A stretch of 64,000 bases of DNA from Vibrio sp. ED004 (GTDB lineage Bacteria > Pseudomonadota > Gammaproteobacteria > Enterobacterales > Vibrionaceae): the NCBI RefSeq assembly GCF_023206395.1, contig NZ_CP066150.1:1240001-1304000 (forward strand), given 5' to 3'. Positions 34,976 to 44,933 of this stretch are shown here, in pieces. The position numbers were made by a program, and so were the translations under genes. The notes under the pieces were generated by a model. It searched no databases. It was not told where the DNA came from and saw only the letters and a program-made list of their open reading frames with translations. Numbering within the stretch: position 1 is the first letter of the stretch; each line of letters begins with the position of its first letter.

Positions 34976-36799
34976 CTAATTAACAGCCAACTCTTCAATG
35001 GCTTTAGGTTCGCTCTTTGTGGTCGTGAGATTCTCTAAGTTTGAAGCCTCAAATGTGCCACTGTCAGGGTAAGTATCGCGGATCGCGACGAATTCAGGTA
35101 AGTGTTTTAACAGCAGCTTGGTGAGTTGAGGGTCAAACTGATAACCGCACTCTCGCTCAAACAAGTCGACAACCATCTCTAATGACCATGGCTCTTTGTA
35201 GCAACGTGCACTCAATAACGCATCAAACACATCCGCGACCGCAGTAATACGCGCAAACAGGTGAATCTCCTCACCTACTTTGCCATTCGGATAACCAGCG
35301 CCATCCCAACGTTCATGGTGTTCATTAGCGATGATTGCAGCAAGGTTAGTAATGTCGCCAGCGCCACTTTTCAATAAGTTGTAACCTGCGGTGGTGTGAA
35401 GTTTCATCACCTCCCACTCTTGTTCAGTTAACTTACCAGGCTTATCGAGAATAGATTCCGGCACCGAGATCTTACCCACATCATGCATTGGGCTGATGAT
35501 CTCTATCATCTCGACTTCGCGGTGGCTCAAACCACTATGTTTGGCCAACAGTGCTGACAGTTTAGCAACGCGCTTAACATGATTCCCTGTCTCTCCTGAG
35601 CGTGTTTCAATCGCCTCACCCAGTACATGAATCATGTCTTTTTGAACATTCAGTGTTTGCTTCTGCAGAGCGAGGATGCGCTTGTTCTTCTTCGCCAACT
35701 CTTTCTTCTGGCGCAAAGTAACAAACTGCATCAGGATAATCAGGCTTAATCCGGCAATGACCATGGTCAAACCCATCAACAGTTGGAAGTTCTTACGGAT
35801 GAAAGAAGAAGGCTCATTAACGACAACCGATTCTTCTGGAAGTGTACTCTCACTGATGCCAAATTTTGCCAAAGCTGAGTAGTTGAAGACAAAGCGAATA
35901 TTGTCCCCCGGAACCAGCGGAGTATCGAAGTTCAGTGGTATGTACTTATCTAACGCATCAACCGCCTCTTCACCCATACTCTGTGAATGATTGACATAAC
36001 CGCCAAGCACATCACCTAGGATATTAAACTGCCAAAGTGCAAACACAGGTGCTGCACTTGATGCTGATAAAGTTTCGGCGACTTCTTTATAAGAGTGATA
36101 AACACCTTGAGTCAACTCAGTGTTGTAGTGACTGAGTAACACGGCATCATCAGATGAGATGGTTTGTAAAAACTGACTCGCTTGCTCAAGCGTTTGATTA
36201 CTGACTTCGACCAGATTGATCTCTGGAAAGTCCGCCATCACTTTGTACACTTCTTTTCGAATCAGTTGAGACGTGACACTGTAATCATTTACAAAGTATA
36301 GGTTCTTGATGTTTGGTCTTAGCTGAGAAATCAGTTCAATATTAATATCGATGTGATCATTTTCGTAAAGCACGGTTGCTCTATCGGTCACGGCATACAT
36401 GTCGGTACTAATGTCATTGATGCCCGCAGCAACAACGGGTATAGAGCGGTCAATCAATGTGCTCAGCGATTCTAGGAAATTGGCGGCATTATCATCAGTC
36501 GCAATTACACCATCAAATTCATAACCAGCGTATTTGGCTTGTAAGTAGTTGGCGAGAGATTCGTAGTATTCAGGGCTATGGATACGCTTGGTATCTAGAT
36601 ACTCGATTGAGAGCTTTACTTCAGATTGAGAGTGTTCGAACGCGCTGTCGATGCCCTTTTGGAAATCCGCGGTCCATTGATAGGAAGGTTCGTAGGAGTG
36701 TAAAACTAGGATTTGTTTGATATCCCAGTCGTTAGCATAAATCGCAGGAGAAAAAGCGCTAACACACAATACAGCGATTGAGATCAATAGCTTGTACAT
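34976..36799 (-). CDS. Periplasmic-binding sensor with HD-GYP c-di-GMP phosphodiesterase
   Basis: 607 residues. A signal peptide (residues 1-22) precedes a ~320-residue ABC-type substrate-binding-like domain opening KQILVLHSYEPSYQWT, then one membrane span (about 343-367), a coiled-coil linker and an HD-GYP domain. Catalytic features are intact: ISPMHDVGKISVP (HD), NEHHERWDGAGYP (HHE and GYP). HD-GYP domains degrade c-di-GMP to GMP. A periplasmic sugar- or quinone-like ligand probably controls activity from outside the inner membrane. The same periplasmic domain is found fused to diguanylate cyclases in other Vibrio. Confidence 0.92.
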   Translation of the reverse strand: MYKLLISIAVLCVSAFSPAIYANDWDIKQILVLHSYEPSYQWTADFQKGIDSAFEHSQSEVKLSIEYLDTKRIHSPEYYESLANYLQAKYAGYEFDGVIATDDNAANFLESLSTLIDRSIPVVAAGINDISTDMYAVTDRATVLYENDHIDINIELISQLRPNIKNLYFVNDYSVTSQLIRKEVYKVMADFPEINLVEVSNQTLEQASQFLQTISSDDAVLLSHYNTELTQGVYHSYKEVAETLSASSAAPVFALWQFNILGDVLGGYVNHSQSMGEEAVDALDKYIPLNFDTPLVPGDNIRFVFNYSALAKFGISESTLPEESVVVNEPSSFIRKNFQLLMGLTMVIAGLSLIILMQFVTLRQKKELAKKNKRILALQKQTLNVQKDMIHVLGEAIETRSGETGNHVKRVAKLSALLAKHSGLSHREVEMIEIISPMHDVGKISVPESILDKPGKLTEQEWEVMKLHTTAGYNLLKSGAGDITNLAAIIANEHHERWDGAGYPNGKVGEEIHLFARITAVADVFDALLSARCYKEPWSLEMVVDLFERECGYQFDPQLTKLLLKHLPEFVAIRDTYPDSGTFEASNLENLTTTKSEPKAIEELAVN

Positions 36800-36859
36800 A
36801 CCGAACCCTTTTTAAAAGACGGTGTATTGTACTCAGATTAACGCTTTCTCAAAGAATCT

Positions 36860-37354
36860 TTAGTTCTCGAACCACACTTTATGGGTAGAAACTTGATCTT
36901 GTGCCCAAAAATCATGTAACTGTTTAGCAAAGCCGACAATGTTTTGATCGTCTTGGTTAACAACATCCGATATCAATAGCTCTTCACCCGTTGCTGTCAC
37001 TACCGCGCTTGCGACGACATCACCGTTTTTTGTACCAACATAAAGCTCATGCTCATCCGATAACATAATCTGGCTTAAGAACTCCAAGATATTCGCCCTT
37101 TCAGCTTCATCTTGATAAGCACTTGCTTGGTTTAAAGAGAAAAGTACGGTCAGCTTATGGAAATCAACTTTATGCAGTTCGTCAATTTGAGTGGGAGTTT
37201 GGTCTTGCGGAAGAAGTTGGTAAGTCTTTTGGGAAAGTTGTTTTTTATAGATATCTAAACCGAGAAGGCTCTCTTTTGCGGGGTAAGCAATATCGAGCTG
37301 GCTAAATAGCCATTGGTTTTTATTATGTGCAATTTCAGGTATTTCGTTATTCAT
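36860..37354 (-). CDS. Hypothetical protein, 164 residues
   Basis: Start placed at the ATG at 37354; the in-frame upstream ATG at 37384 would overlap the mini-lipoprotein gene. I do not recognise the family. The C-terminal half (DEHELYVGTKNGDVVASAVVT... LLISDVV) has the beta-strand rhythm of the GNAT acetyltransferase fold, but the acetyl-CoA loop (Q/RxxGxG/A) is missing, so no function is assigned. Soluble, acidic. It begins 17 bp after the stop of a 41-residue lipoprotein and probably shares its transcript. Confidence 0.65.
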   Translation of the reverse strand: MNNEIPEIAHNKNQWLFSQLDIAYPAKESLLGLDIYKKQLSQKTYQLLPQDQTPTQIDELHKVDFHKLTVLFSLNQASAYQDEAERANILEFLSQIMLSDEHELYVGTKNGDVVASAVVTATGEELLISDVVNQDDQNIVGFAKQLHDFWAQDQVSTHKVWFEN

Positions 37355-37371
37355 TCTTTTAGTACCTACGG

Positions 37372-37497
37372 TTAGTATCCCCAAATATCACAGTTATTTG
37401 GAAGACATATGGTCGGCTGAGGTGCCGAGCTACAAGCAGAGAGCATACAGAGCATAACCAAGGCCAACAAGTACTTTAAATGCTTCATATTTTTCAT
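37372..37497 (-). CDS. 41-residue mini-lipoprotein
   Basis: ATG at 37497 (a second in-frame ATG at 37488), with TTGGAT just upstream. The product starts MKNMKHLKYLLALVMLC and has the lipobox LSAC, so a very short mature peptide (CSSAPQPTICLPNNCDIWGY) would be lipidated. The mature part holds a further two Cys spaced C-x4-C. The 21-residue signal peptide is typical. Followed after 17 bp by the 164-residue gene. No family was recognised. Confidence 0.7.
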   Translation of the reverse strand: MKNMKHLKYLLALVMLCMLSACSSAPQPTICLPNNCDIWGY

Positions 37498-37602
37498 TAT
37501 CCAACAACATCCTTTAAGAACTTAACGAAAAGCTCTACACTCGTATTCATGCTTTCAATATCCTTATAGTAAACAGAACTATATAAATAAAAAGGACTTC
37601 TT

Positions 37603-38082
37603 ATGAAAAAAGCCTTAATAGCAGCAGGTATCATCACAATGTTAGCTGGTTGTTCGGACAACGAGGTTGGCGACGTCTCTCTGGGTTTCTTCACAATGAA
37701 GGACATCAAAATGTCTTCTCTTGATGACGATAAGATTGCAGGTGTGACTTGTCATATCGCATCCATCGAAGCGAACCTTAGCCTTTCTGATCCAAGCGAT
37801 AGCTCTATCTCTTGTCGTCAAACTGGTGAAATCACACCAGAAATGATTGCTACGATCGATAAAAGCAAGTCAGGTGAAGTGGTATTCAAGAAATCGAAAA
37901 GTATCTTCTTCAAGACAATGAAGGTTCGCCGTATCTATGATGCAGAGAATCAATCACTGCTTTACTTGTCTTACACCACTAAAGAAACAGAAGGCAGCTT
38001 CAAACACAGCCTTTCAACTGTTCCACTATGGGGTACAGAGGCTTACGTTGATCCAGCGACGTTAGTTCAGCCAACCGAGTAG
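37603..38082 (+). CDS. creA: CreA-family lipoprotein-like protein
   Basis: 159 residues. A signal peptide ends in LAGC, a lipobox. The mature region begins VGDVSLGFFTMKDIKMSSLDD, and continues with VTCHIASIEANLSLSDPSDSSISC and the motif KTMKVRRIYD, together diagnostic of CreA. CreA is a periplasmic protein of unknown function near the creBC regulator in E. coli; the regulator genes are not adjacent here. The start has AAAAGGAC upstream. Confidence 0.9.
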   Translation: MKKALIAAGIITMLAGCSDNEVGDVSLGFFTMKDIKMSSLDDDKIAGVTCHIASIEANLSLSDPSDSSISCRQTGEITPEMIATIDKSKSGEVVFKKSKSIFFKTMKVRRIYDAENQSLLYLSYTTKETEGSFKHSLSTVPLWGTEAYVDPATLVQPTE

Positions 38083-38102
38083 TTTCAAACGGATAGTTAG
38101 TC

Positions 38103-38135
38103 GAATCACCTGTACAGACATTGTGCAGGTGATTC
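38103..38135. other. Hairpin between creA and gsk
   Basis: GAATCACCTG / CAGGTGATTC, a perfect 10-bp stem with a 13-base loop, no T run on the plus strand. It may be the weak end of creA or a leader structure of gsk. Confidence 0.45.
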
Positions 38136-38211
38136 AAAATGTAATAAAAATGAAAGAAACAGAAACAAAATGTGATATCATGCGGCAAAATTTTTTCACT
38201 GTATTTTTCAT

Positions 38212-39516
38212 ATGAAGTTTCCTGGACAGCGTAAATCTAAGCACTACTTTCCAACTCACGCACGTGATCCGTTGGTCAACCAAATTCAACAAACACCTAA
38301 GCTTCACCGCGCGACTATTGTCGGTGTGGGTCAAACTATTGTTGATATCGAAGCCCGTGTTGACAGCGCGTTCCTAGAAAAATACGAGCTGAGTAAAGGT
38401 CACTCGCTTGTATTGGAAGAAAGTAAAGCAGATGCGTTGTATGAAGAGCTAGTTGAGCGCGGTTTGATCACGCATCAATACCCTGGCGACACTATCGGTA
38501 ACACACTGCACAACTATTCCGTACTTGCAGACAGCAAATCTGTACTGCTTGGCGTTATGTCTAAGAAAATTGAAGTTGGCTCGTTCGGTTACCGTTACCT
38601 TTGCCGCACTTCTTCTCGTATGAACTTAAACCACCTACAAACTGTTGATGGTCCAATTGGTCGTTGTTACACGCTGATCACCGAAGATGGCGAGCGTACG
38701 TTTGCGATCAACGAAGGACACATGAACCAACTTCTTCCAGAAAGCATTCCTGAAAAGATTTTCGAGAAAGCATCTGCGTTAGTTGTGTCTTCATACCTAA
38801 TGCGTGGCAAGCCTGAAGATCCAATGCCCAAAGCAGTACAAAAAGCGATTGAATACGCGAAAGCGCACAATGTGCCTGTTGTACTGACGCTTGGTACTAA
38901 GTATGTGATCGAAGGTAACGCTGAATGGTGGCAAGAATACCTGAAAGAAAACGTAACCATCGTTGCGATGAACGAAGACGAAGGTGAAGCACTAACGGGT
39001 GAGAAAGATCCATTACTAGCAGCGAACAAAGCGCTTGAGTGGGTTGACCTAGTACTATGTACTGCAGGTCCAATTGGCCTTTACATGGCAGGTTACACAG
39101 ACGAGTTAGCAAAGCGTGAAACAACGCTGCCACTATTGCCGGGTAACATCCCAGAATTCAACAAGTATGAGTTCAGCCGTGCAATGCGCAAGCAAGACTG
39201 TCAAAACCCAGTGAAAGTGTACTCTCACATTGGTCCTTACCTAGGTGGTCCACTTGAGATTAAAAACACCAACGGTGCTGGCGATGGCGCGCTATCTGCG
39301 CTATTACACGACATGGCAGCGAACAGCTACCACCACGTGAACGTACCGAACTCAGAGAAGCACGAACACGCTTGTCTAACGTACTCGTCACTGTCTCAAA
39401 TTTGTAAGTACGCAAACCGCGTAAGCTACGAAGTACTGACTCAGCACTCTCCTCGCCTTTCTCGTGCATTGCCAGAACGCGAAGATAGCTTAGAAGAAAC
39501 ATACTGGGATCGTTAA
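38212..39516 (+). CDS. gsk: Inosine-guanosine kinase
   Basis: 434 residues, PfkB/ribokinase superfamily. N-terminus MKFPGQRKSKHYFPTHARDP aligns with E. coli Gsk. The ribokinase-type anion hole and catalytic base are in NTNGAGDGALSALLHD (Asp). It phosphorylates inosine and guanosine to IMP and GMP using ATP, purine salvage in the cytoplasm. No Shine-Dalgarno is visible before the ATG (TTTTTCAT), yet the homologous N-terminus fixes this start; translation may be leader-poor or aided by AT-rich sequence. A strong terminator follows. Confidence 0.95.
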   Translation: MKFPGQRKSKHYFPTHARDPLVNQIQQTPKLHRATIVGVGQTIVDIEARVDSAFLEKYELSKGHSLVLEESKADALYEELVERGLITHQYPGDTIGNTLHNYSVLADSKSVLLGVMSKKIEVGSFGYRYLCRTSSRMNLNHLQTVDGPIGRCYTLITEDGERTFAINEGHMNQLLPESIPEKIFEKASALVVSSYLMRGKPEDPMPKAVQKAIEYAKAHNVPVVLTLGTKYVIEGNAEWWQEYLKENVTIVAMNEDEGEALTGEKDPLLAANKALEWVDLVLCTAGPIGLYMAGYTDELAKRETTLPLLPGNIPEFNKYEFSRAMRKQDCQNPVKVYSHIGPYLGGPLEIKNTNGAGDGALSALLHDMAANSYHHVNVPNSEKHEHACLTYSSLSQICKYANRVSYEVLTQHSPRLSRALPEREDSLEETYWDR

Positions 39517-39554
39517 TCTTTTAGACGACGTCTAAGTCGAATTACGAATCCTTG

Positions 39555-39580
39555 AAGGGCTGCTATATGCAGCCCTTTTT
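39555..39580 (+). terminator. Terminator after gsk
   Basis: AAGGGCTGC / GCAGCCCTT stem with loop TATAT and a following T run. Confidence 0.9.
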
Positions 39581-39739
39581 GTATCAAACAACAATGTAAT
39601 CATAATCGAAGGTAATCGAATCAAATATTTTGCCCGTTTAAGATTTGATCTCGCGCAATGACTCTTTAGATCTGTTATCTTCCAGCACATAATTCGTGTG
39701 GTTTGCCTTTACTTGGCAAATTTATGCAGTAGCATCGCC

Positions 39740-39755
39740 ACGCAAACGTTTACGT
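39740..39755. promoter_or_regulatory. PurR box upstream of fhs
   Basis: ACGCAAACGTTTACGT matches the 16-bp PurR consensus ANGCAANCGNTTNCNT at every defined position. It ends 33 bp before the fhs start. PurR with hypoxanthine or guanine represses purine and one-carbon genes. Confidence 0.85.
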
Positions 39756-39787
39756 ACCACCTTTCGGTTCTGATATAAGGATCAAAT

Positions 39788-41536
39788 ATGCTGTCTGATA
39801 TTGATATTTGCCGCTCTACTTCCCTTAAAAACATCAGTGAGGTTGCCAAACAAGCTGGCCTGCAACACGACGAACACCAGCCATTAGGCGAATTCAAATC
39901 TAAAGTGTCTCTGACGTCACTTGAACGCCTCGCTAACCAGCAAGATGGTAAATTGGTCGTAGTCACGGCGATTACACCCACACCACTCGGTGAAGGCAAA
40001 ACAGTGACCACCATTGGGCTCGCACAAGGTCTTGCTAAAATTAACCAATCAGCGATGGCGTGTATTCGTCAGCCTTCAATGGGCCCTGTGTTTGGCGTTA
40101 AAGGTGGCGCAGCTGGCGGTGGCTACTCTCAAGTCGCTCCTATGGATCAATTGAACCTGCACCTGACTGGTGATATTCATGCAGTAACAGCCGCTCACAA
40201 CCTTGCGTCTGCAGCGATTGATGCACGTTTGTATCATGAACAACGCGAAGGTTTAGAGGCGTTTGAAGCGCGTTCTGGCTTAAAAGCTTTGGATATTGAC
40301 CCAAGCAGAATCGTTTGGCGACGTGTACTCGACCACAATGACCGCGCACTACGCATGATCACTGTAGGCAAGAATGAAGCAAACAAAACAATTAATGGTT
40401 TTGAGCGCGACGACGGATTTGATATCTCAGCCGCTTCAGAGCTCATGGCAATTCTTGCACTGGCTGACGACTTGCAAGACTTACGCAAACGCATTGGCCG
40501 TGTTGTACTCGCCTATAATCATCAAGGCTTGCCACTAACCGCGGATGACTTCGGCGTTGCCGGAGCGATGACCGTCACAATGAAAGACTCTATTGAGCCA
40601 ACGTTAATGCAAACCCTTGAGGGTGTTCCGACACTTATTCACGCAGGGCCATTTGCGAACATTGCACACGGTAACTCTTCAATTATTGCCGACAAGATTG
40701 CCATAAAACTGAGTGATTTTGTGGTGACCGAAGGTGGTTTCGGCTCAGACATGGGTTTCGAGAAAGCGTGTAACATCAAGGTTAAGGCATCCAACAAGAA
40801 GCCTGACTGTGCCGTTGTTGTTGCGACGCTACGTGGATTAAAAGCGAACTCAGGTTTGTACGATTTAAGACCGGGTACCCCGCTGCCAGATTCTATCTTT
40901 AGTGATGACCAAGATGCACTTATTGCCGGTTTCGAGAACCTCAAATGGCACATCAACAACGTTAAGCAATACCAAGTACCAACCGTCGTTGCTATCAACC
41001 GATTCCCACAAGATTCTGACCAAGAACTTGACGCATTAAAACAGATGATCACCGATTTCGATTCAAGCGTGAGCGTTGAAGTCAGTGAAGCGTTTGGTCA
41101 AGGTGGCGAAGGCGCGATTAACTTAGCGAATGCAGTAGTAAAAGCTTGCCAAGTTGAAAGTGAATTTAAGCCGTTGTATCAGTCAGAGCAAAGCTTAGAA
41201 GAGAAGTTGATGGCGGTCGCTGAAGTCGGTTATGGCGCAGCAAGCATCTCGCTATCACCTCTAGCAAAAAAACAACTCGCTGAATTCAAGCTACATGGTT
41301 ACTCCAATCTATCCGTGTGTTTAGCAAAAACGCCTTTATCTATCTCAACTGAAGCACATATAAAAGGTGCTCCAACACAGTTTGACGTTCCGGTTAGAGA
41401 ACTAAAACTTTGTGCAGGTGCAGGTTTTATTTACGCTTTATGCGGCAATGTCATGACCATGCCAGGCTTACCTGATAAACCTGCGTTTATGTCATTAGAC
41501 ATCGATGACAAAGGGAATATCATCGGGTTAAGTTAA
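39788..41536 (+). CDS. fhs: Formate-tetrahydrofolate ligase
   Basis: 582 residues. P-loop [15 protein letters not shown] and the family signature [20 protein letters not shown] are present, along with [15 protein letters not shown] and [14 protein letters not shown]. The enzyme joins formate to tetrahydrofolate with ATP, giving 10-formyl-THF for purine synthesis. AAGGA precedes the ATG. A perfect PurR box in the leader connects it to purine control. With the glyA/gcv locus 10 kb away it forms a second entry to the one-carbon pool. It is somewhat longer than the ~555 residues usual. Confidence 0.95.
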   Translation: MLSDIDICRSTSLKNISEVAKQAGLQHDEHQPLGEFKSKVSLTSLERLANQQDGKLVVVTAITPTPLGEGKTVTTIGLAQGLAKINQSAMACIRQPSMGPVFGVKGGAAGGGYSQVAPMDQLNLHLTGDIHAVTAAHNLASAAIDARLYHEQREGLEAFEARSGLKALDIDPSRIVWRRVLDHNDRALRMITVGKNEANKTINGFERDDGFDISAASELMAILALADDLQDLRKRIGRVVLAYNHQGLPLTADDFGVAGAMTVTMKDSIEPTLMQTLEGVPTLIHAGPFANIAHGNSSIIADKIAIKLSDFVVTEGGFGSDMGFEKACNIKVKASNKKPDCAVVVATLRGLKANSGLYDLRPGTPLPDSIFSDDQDALIAGFENLKWHINNVKQYQVPTVVAINRFPQDSDQELDALKQMITDFDSSVSVEVSEAFGQGGEGAINLANAVVKACQVESEFKPLYQSEQSLEEKLMAVAEVGYGAASISLSPLAKKQLAEFKLHGYSNLSVCLAKTPLSISTEAHIKGAPTQFDVPVRELKLCAGAGFIYALCGNVMTMPGLPDKPAFMSLDIDDKGNIIGLS

Positions 41537-41569
41537 TGATTACAAGTCTTTAAGTATAATTCATCACTC

Positions 41570-41610
41570 GCCTACTTATGTCATAACGAAAAATACTGGC
41601 ATGAGTAGGC
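41570..41610 (+). terminator. Weak hairpin after fhs
   Basis: GCCTACTTATG (41570-41580) pairs with CATGAGTAGGC (41600-41610) at 10 of 11 positions and is followed by ATTATTTTGG. A plausible fhs terminator with a long loop. Confidence 0.4.
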
Positions 41611-41781
41611 ATTATTTTGGTAGTGACTCTTAGTTATCCAGATGCTCAATAAGCAAGCTCAATTGCAAAAAGTTGCAGTAAAACCTTAATAATATGCAAA
41701 TCTTGTTTTAAGTTCTGGGTAAAGATCACATTAAAAACCCTATAAAATATATAGTATTGCGCTGATTCTTTGAGGACAGTG

Positions 41782-43686
41782 ATGAATACGAGTATAAAGA
41801 AACTAGTCAGCCAATTTCTGTGCACCATATTTGCTCTAGGATTAGTCCCTGCCCTCTACATCAACTCTGAATTCGACAGAGTTGAAGCTCAGCACACGCT
41901 AAATATCAAACAGTCTAGCCAAAACCAAATCGAATATAGTTTTCACGAGCTCGCTGTGATTGTTGAGCAAATCTCAAACTCAGTGCCTTCTATTGCAGAT
42001 TCGCAAACCTTACTCCGAGCAATCAACGAACCGTCAACCATCCATAAAGAAACACTGCAAGATCTCTGGGTGATGCTCGCTCGAGGCCAAAAGTACTATT
42101 CTCAATTACGCTACCTCGATATAAAGGGCAACGAAGTCTTCCGTGTGAACTACAAAGACGGAAAAGCAATCGTAGTCCCAGATAACGAACTACAGAACAA
42201 ATCTTCTCGTGATTATTACCAAGCGCTACAAGAACTAAAGATTGGTGAGGTGAGCTCTCGCGGCATTGACCTAGAAGTTGAAAACGGAGAAATCGTTCGT
42301 CCTTTAATTCCAGCACTTCGCATTATGACGCCCGTCGCCGAAAACAACCGCATCATTGGTTACTTCATCGCAAACCTGAACATGCTTGAGATCTACAAGC
42401 GCCTTCACTATCAAATTGGCGCATCGTCTGCTGTCCCGATTATTCTCAACAAGACCGGACACATCATCATGGGGCCGGATCCTACGGAATCTTTCGGGCA
42501 TGTGATTGAGTCACGTTCAGAGCAGACTTACGCAAAGTTATACCCTGAGCTTTGGACTGCGATTCAAGACAAGACATCTTCGAGCTATTTTGATGGCAAG
42601 AACTGGTATTTCCATTCTGATATCAGCCCCAAGATAAAACAGTTCGAAGGCCCTATCTACATGGTTCTTCATATTGAAAATCAACAGTTCAATAGCCAAT
42701 ACCAGCGTGAAAACCACGCGATCTTTGTCCAGATAGTGACCCTGACGATTTTGATTTCGATGATTTCTGCAGGCTTCGTGCTCTGGAATCAAAACCACAA
42801 GAAAAACAGTATTGAAAGCCAGTTAGCCAAAGCGGCAATGAACGGCATGTCTGCCCTTGTTATCACTGACAGAAACAACCGTATCATCAAGGTAAACCAA
42901 GAATTTACCCGAGTCAGTGGCTACGACCTAGAAGACGTTAAAGGCCGCCAACCTTCGATGTTTGCGTCTGGTCGCTACAATCAAGAGTTCTACATTAAGA
43001 TGTGGAGCATCATCAAGAAACAAGGCATGTGGGAAGGCGAAGTCGTTAACCGACGTAAAGACGGGTCGTTGATAACGGAAATACTCCGAATCCAAACCAT
43101 CAAAGACTCAAAAGACGTGATTCAATTTTATGTCGCATCATTTGTCGATATCAGTAAGCATAAGGAACTCGAAAACAAGCTGAGAAACCTCAGTGAGAAA
43201 GACGCATTAGCCGGCTGTTGGAACCGTCGGAAGTTCGATCTTGAACTGCGCGACGAATGTTCTCGTGTAAACCGTTACCCTACCCGCGAACAGTCTTGTT
43301 TGGCTATCTTAGATATCGACCACTTTAAGCGTATTAACGACAGATTTGGTCACGACTATGGTGATCGCGTTATTCAAACCGTCGCGCAGGTATTGCAACG
43401 TGAATGCCGAGAAACCGATTTTGTGGCTCGTATTGGTGGTGAAGAGTTTGGCGTCGTTTTGCCACACACCACAACAGAAGAAGCAGAATACGTACTTAAC
43501 AGACTTCGAATTGCCGTTAGCCTTGAATTAGACAACATCGTTACCGTCAGTGCTGGTATCACTAACCTGACGAGCGATCCTGCCCTTAACTACAAATGTG
43601 CCGATCTCGCGCTGTACGAAGCGAAAGCCGCTGGCCGTGACAGCGTGTGCCTGTTCCTAGACAGTGAAATGAGCGAAATCGCCTAG
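41782..43686 (+). CDS. Membrane sensor with PAS and GGDEF diguanylate cyclase
   Basis: 634 residues from ATG 41782, preceded by GAGGA. First membrane span at ~13-30, a ~290-residue periplasmic dCache-like domain, second span ~320-340, a PAS domain (ALVITDRNNRIIKVNQEFTR through the PAC region), then GGDEF. The active-site loop is GGEEF and is preceded five residues earlier by RETD, an RxxD I-site for product inhibition. It should make c-di-GMP from two GTP when periplasmic and/or PAS signals allow. Two phosphodiesterases encoded in this window (EAL at 19526, HD-GYP at 34976) act in the opposite direction. Confidence 0.93.
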   Translation: MNTSIKKLVSQFLCTIFALGLVPALYINSEFDRVEAQHTLNIKQSSQNQIEYSFHELAVIVEQISNSVPSIADSQTLLRAINEPSTIHKETLQDLWVMLARGQKYYSQLRYLDIKGNEVFRVNYKDGKAIVVPDNELQNKSSRDYYQALQELKIGEVSSRGIDLEVENGEIVRPLIPALRIMTPVAENNRIIGYFIANLNMLEIYKRLHYQIGASSAVPIILNKTGHIIMGPDPTESFGHVIESRSEQTYAKLYPELWTAIQDKTSSSYFDGKNWYFHSDISPKIKQFEGPIYMVLHIENQQFNSQYQRENHAIFVQIVTLTILISMISAGFVLWNQNHKKNSIESQLAKAAMNGMSALVITDRNNRIIKVNQEFTRVSGYDLEDVKGRQPSMFASGRYNQEFYIKMWSIIKKQGMWEGEVVNRRKDGSLITEILRIQTIKDSKDVIQFYVASFVDISKHKELENKLRNLSEKDALAGCWNRRKFDLELRDECSRVNRYPTREQSCLAILDIDHFKRINDRFGHDYGDRVIQTVAQVLQRECRETDFVARIGGEEFGVVLPHTTTEEAEYVLNRLRIAVSLELDNIVTVSAGITNLTSDPALNYKCADLALYEAKAAGRDSVCLFLDSEMSEIA

Positions 43687-43760
43687 CTCAAATGTGAAAA
43701 CTAGGCGAATGTGACTACTAGACGAGACGATCACTAGGCGAACATTACTCAGATGTCCAA

Positions 43761-44366
43761 TCAGTTAGGTGCCGGATGGAACTCTAACTTATTCCCCTCA
43801 ACCACTAGAATACAATCCATATTTGCCCCATGAGCAGCCTGCTTACCTAAGTTGGTGTCTTCAAACACAACACACTGCTTGGGTTGTAAACCCATACCGA
43901 AACACGCGTCTAGGAAAGTATCAGGGTTTGGCTTGTGATTCTTCACATCGGTCGCTGTCACTAAGATATCAAGCTTGTTTAGAATGTCTGTTTTATCTAA
44001 TAATTGCTCTGCGCTTTTACGTTGACTACCTGTCCCGACTGCGATCTTCTTATTTCCGAGGTGTTCTAACAACAAAAAATGCGTACAAGGGATAACGTCA
44101 CCTTTGTCTTCAATGGCTGCAAACGATGCCATCTTGAATGTAGAAACCGCTTGTGGGTCGAGCGACAAACCGTATTTGCTGTTCACTTCACCCGCTATCT
44201 TATAACTTGGCATTCCACCTAAACTGTGTAACCAAGACGCTTCAAAGTGAAAGCCAAACTCTTCTGCTGTTTGCTGCCATGCTTTCACATGAGCAGGCAT
44301 GGTATCGATCAACGTACCGTCCATATCAAAGATTAATCCTTCATACGCCGTTAAATCTATTTTCAT
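43761..44366 (-). CDS. yqaB: HAD-family phosphatase YqaB (fructose-1-phosphatase-like)
   Basis: 201 residues from ATG 44366 (an earlier GTG adds MVVV). HAD motifs: LIFDMDGTLIDT, then AVGTGSQRKSA, NHKPNPDTFL with the Lys, and CVVFEDTNLGKQAA. The arrangement and the ending match E. coli YqaB, which dephosphorylates fructose-1-phosphate and related sugars. Cytoplasmic, divergent from arfB, no operon partners. Confidence 0.9.
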   Translation of the reverse strand: MKIDLTAYEGLIFDMDGTLIDTMPAHVKAWQQTAEEFGFHFEASWLHSLGGMPSYKIAGEVNSKYGLSLDPQAVSTFKMASFAAIEDKGDVIPCTHFLLLEHLGNKKIAVGTGSQRKSAEQLLDKTDILNKLDILVTATDVKNHKPNPDTFLDACFGMGLQPKQCVVFEDTNLGKQAAHGANMDCILVVEGNKLEFHPAPN

Positions 44367-44453
44367 CACTACTACCACTCTTTAAGAAAGTTACTGATAC
44401 CATAACCAATATTCAGTATCATGACCCCATATTACCGTTCAAAATGGATGTTT

Positions 44454-44864
44454 ATGTTACAAATATCTAACTCTGTTTCGATTCAGGACTGGGAACTTCA
44501 GTTAACTGCGATCAGAGCACAAGGAGCAGGCGGTCAAAACGTCAATAAAGTATCAAGCGCGATACATTTACGTTTTGATATCAAGCACTCCACCCTACCT
44601 GATTTCTATAAAGAGAAGCTCCTCGCACACAAAGATAGCCGCATCACTAAAGACGGTGTGATTATCATTAAGGCGCAACAATATAGAACTCAGGAACAAA
44701 ACCGAGATGACGCTTTAGTGCGTTTGAAAGAATTGATCTTGGAAGCGACAAAGGTTCAAAAAGTAAGAAGAGCAACAAAACCAACACGTGGCTCTCAGAA
44801 AAGACGTTTAGAAAGTAAAAAACAAAGAAGTACTACCAAACAACTACGTGGAAGAGTGAACTGA
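44454..44864 (+). CDS. arfB: Peptidyl-tRNA hydrolase / ribosome rescue factor ArfB
   Basis: 136 residues from ATG 44454; the longer frame from 44421 has no ribosome site. The catalytic GGQ loop is in [15 protein letters not shown], and the basic C-terminal tail ([16 protein letters not shown] onwards) enters the empty mRNA channel of stalled ribosomes, as in E. coli ArfB/YaeJ. It frees nascent chains from ribosomes lacking a stop codon. Alternative start at 44448 adds two residues. Confidence 0.93.
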   Translation: MLQISNSVSIQDWELQLTAIRAQGAGGQNVNKVSSAIHLRFDIKHSTLPDFYKEKLLAHKDSRITKDGVIIIKAQQYRTQEQNRDDALVRLKELILEATKVQKVRRATKPTRGSQKRRLESKKQRSTTKQLRGRVN

Positions 44865-44933
44865 TTGTTTCATGTCCCCCAGTGAGCGCATCACCCATGA
44901 AACAACCGTTCTAACTCTGTTATCAGAAACAGA

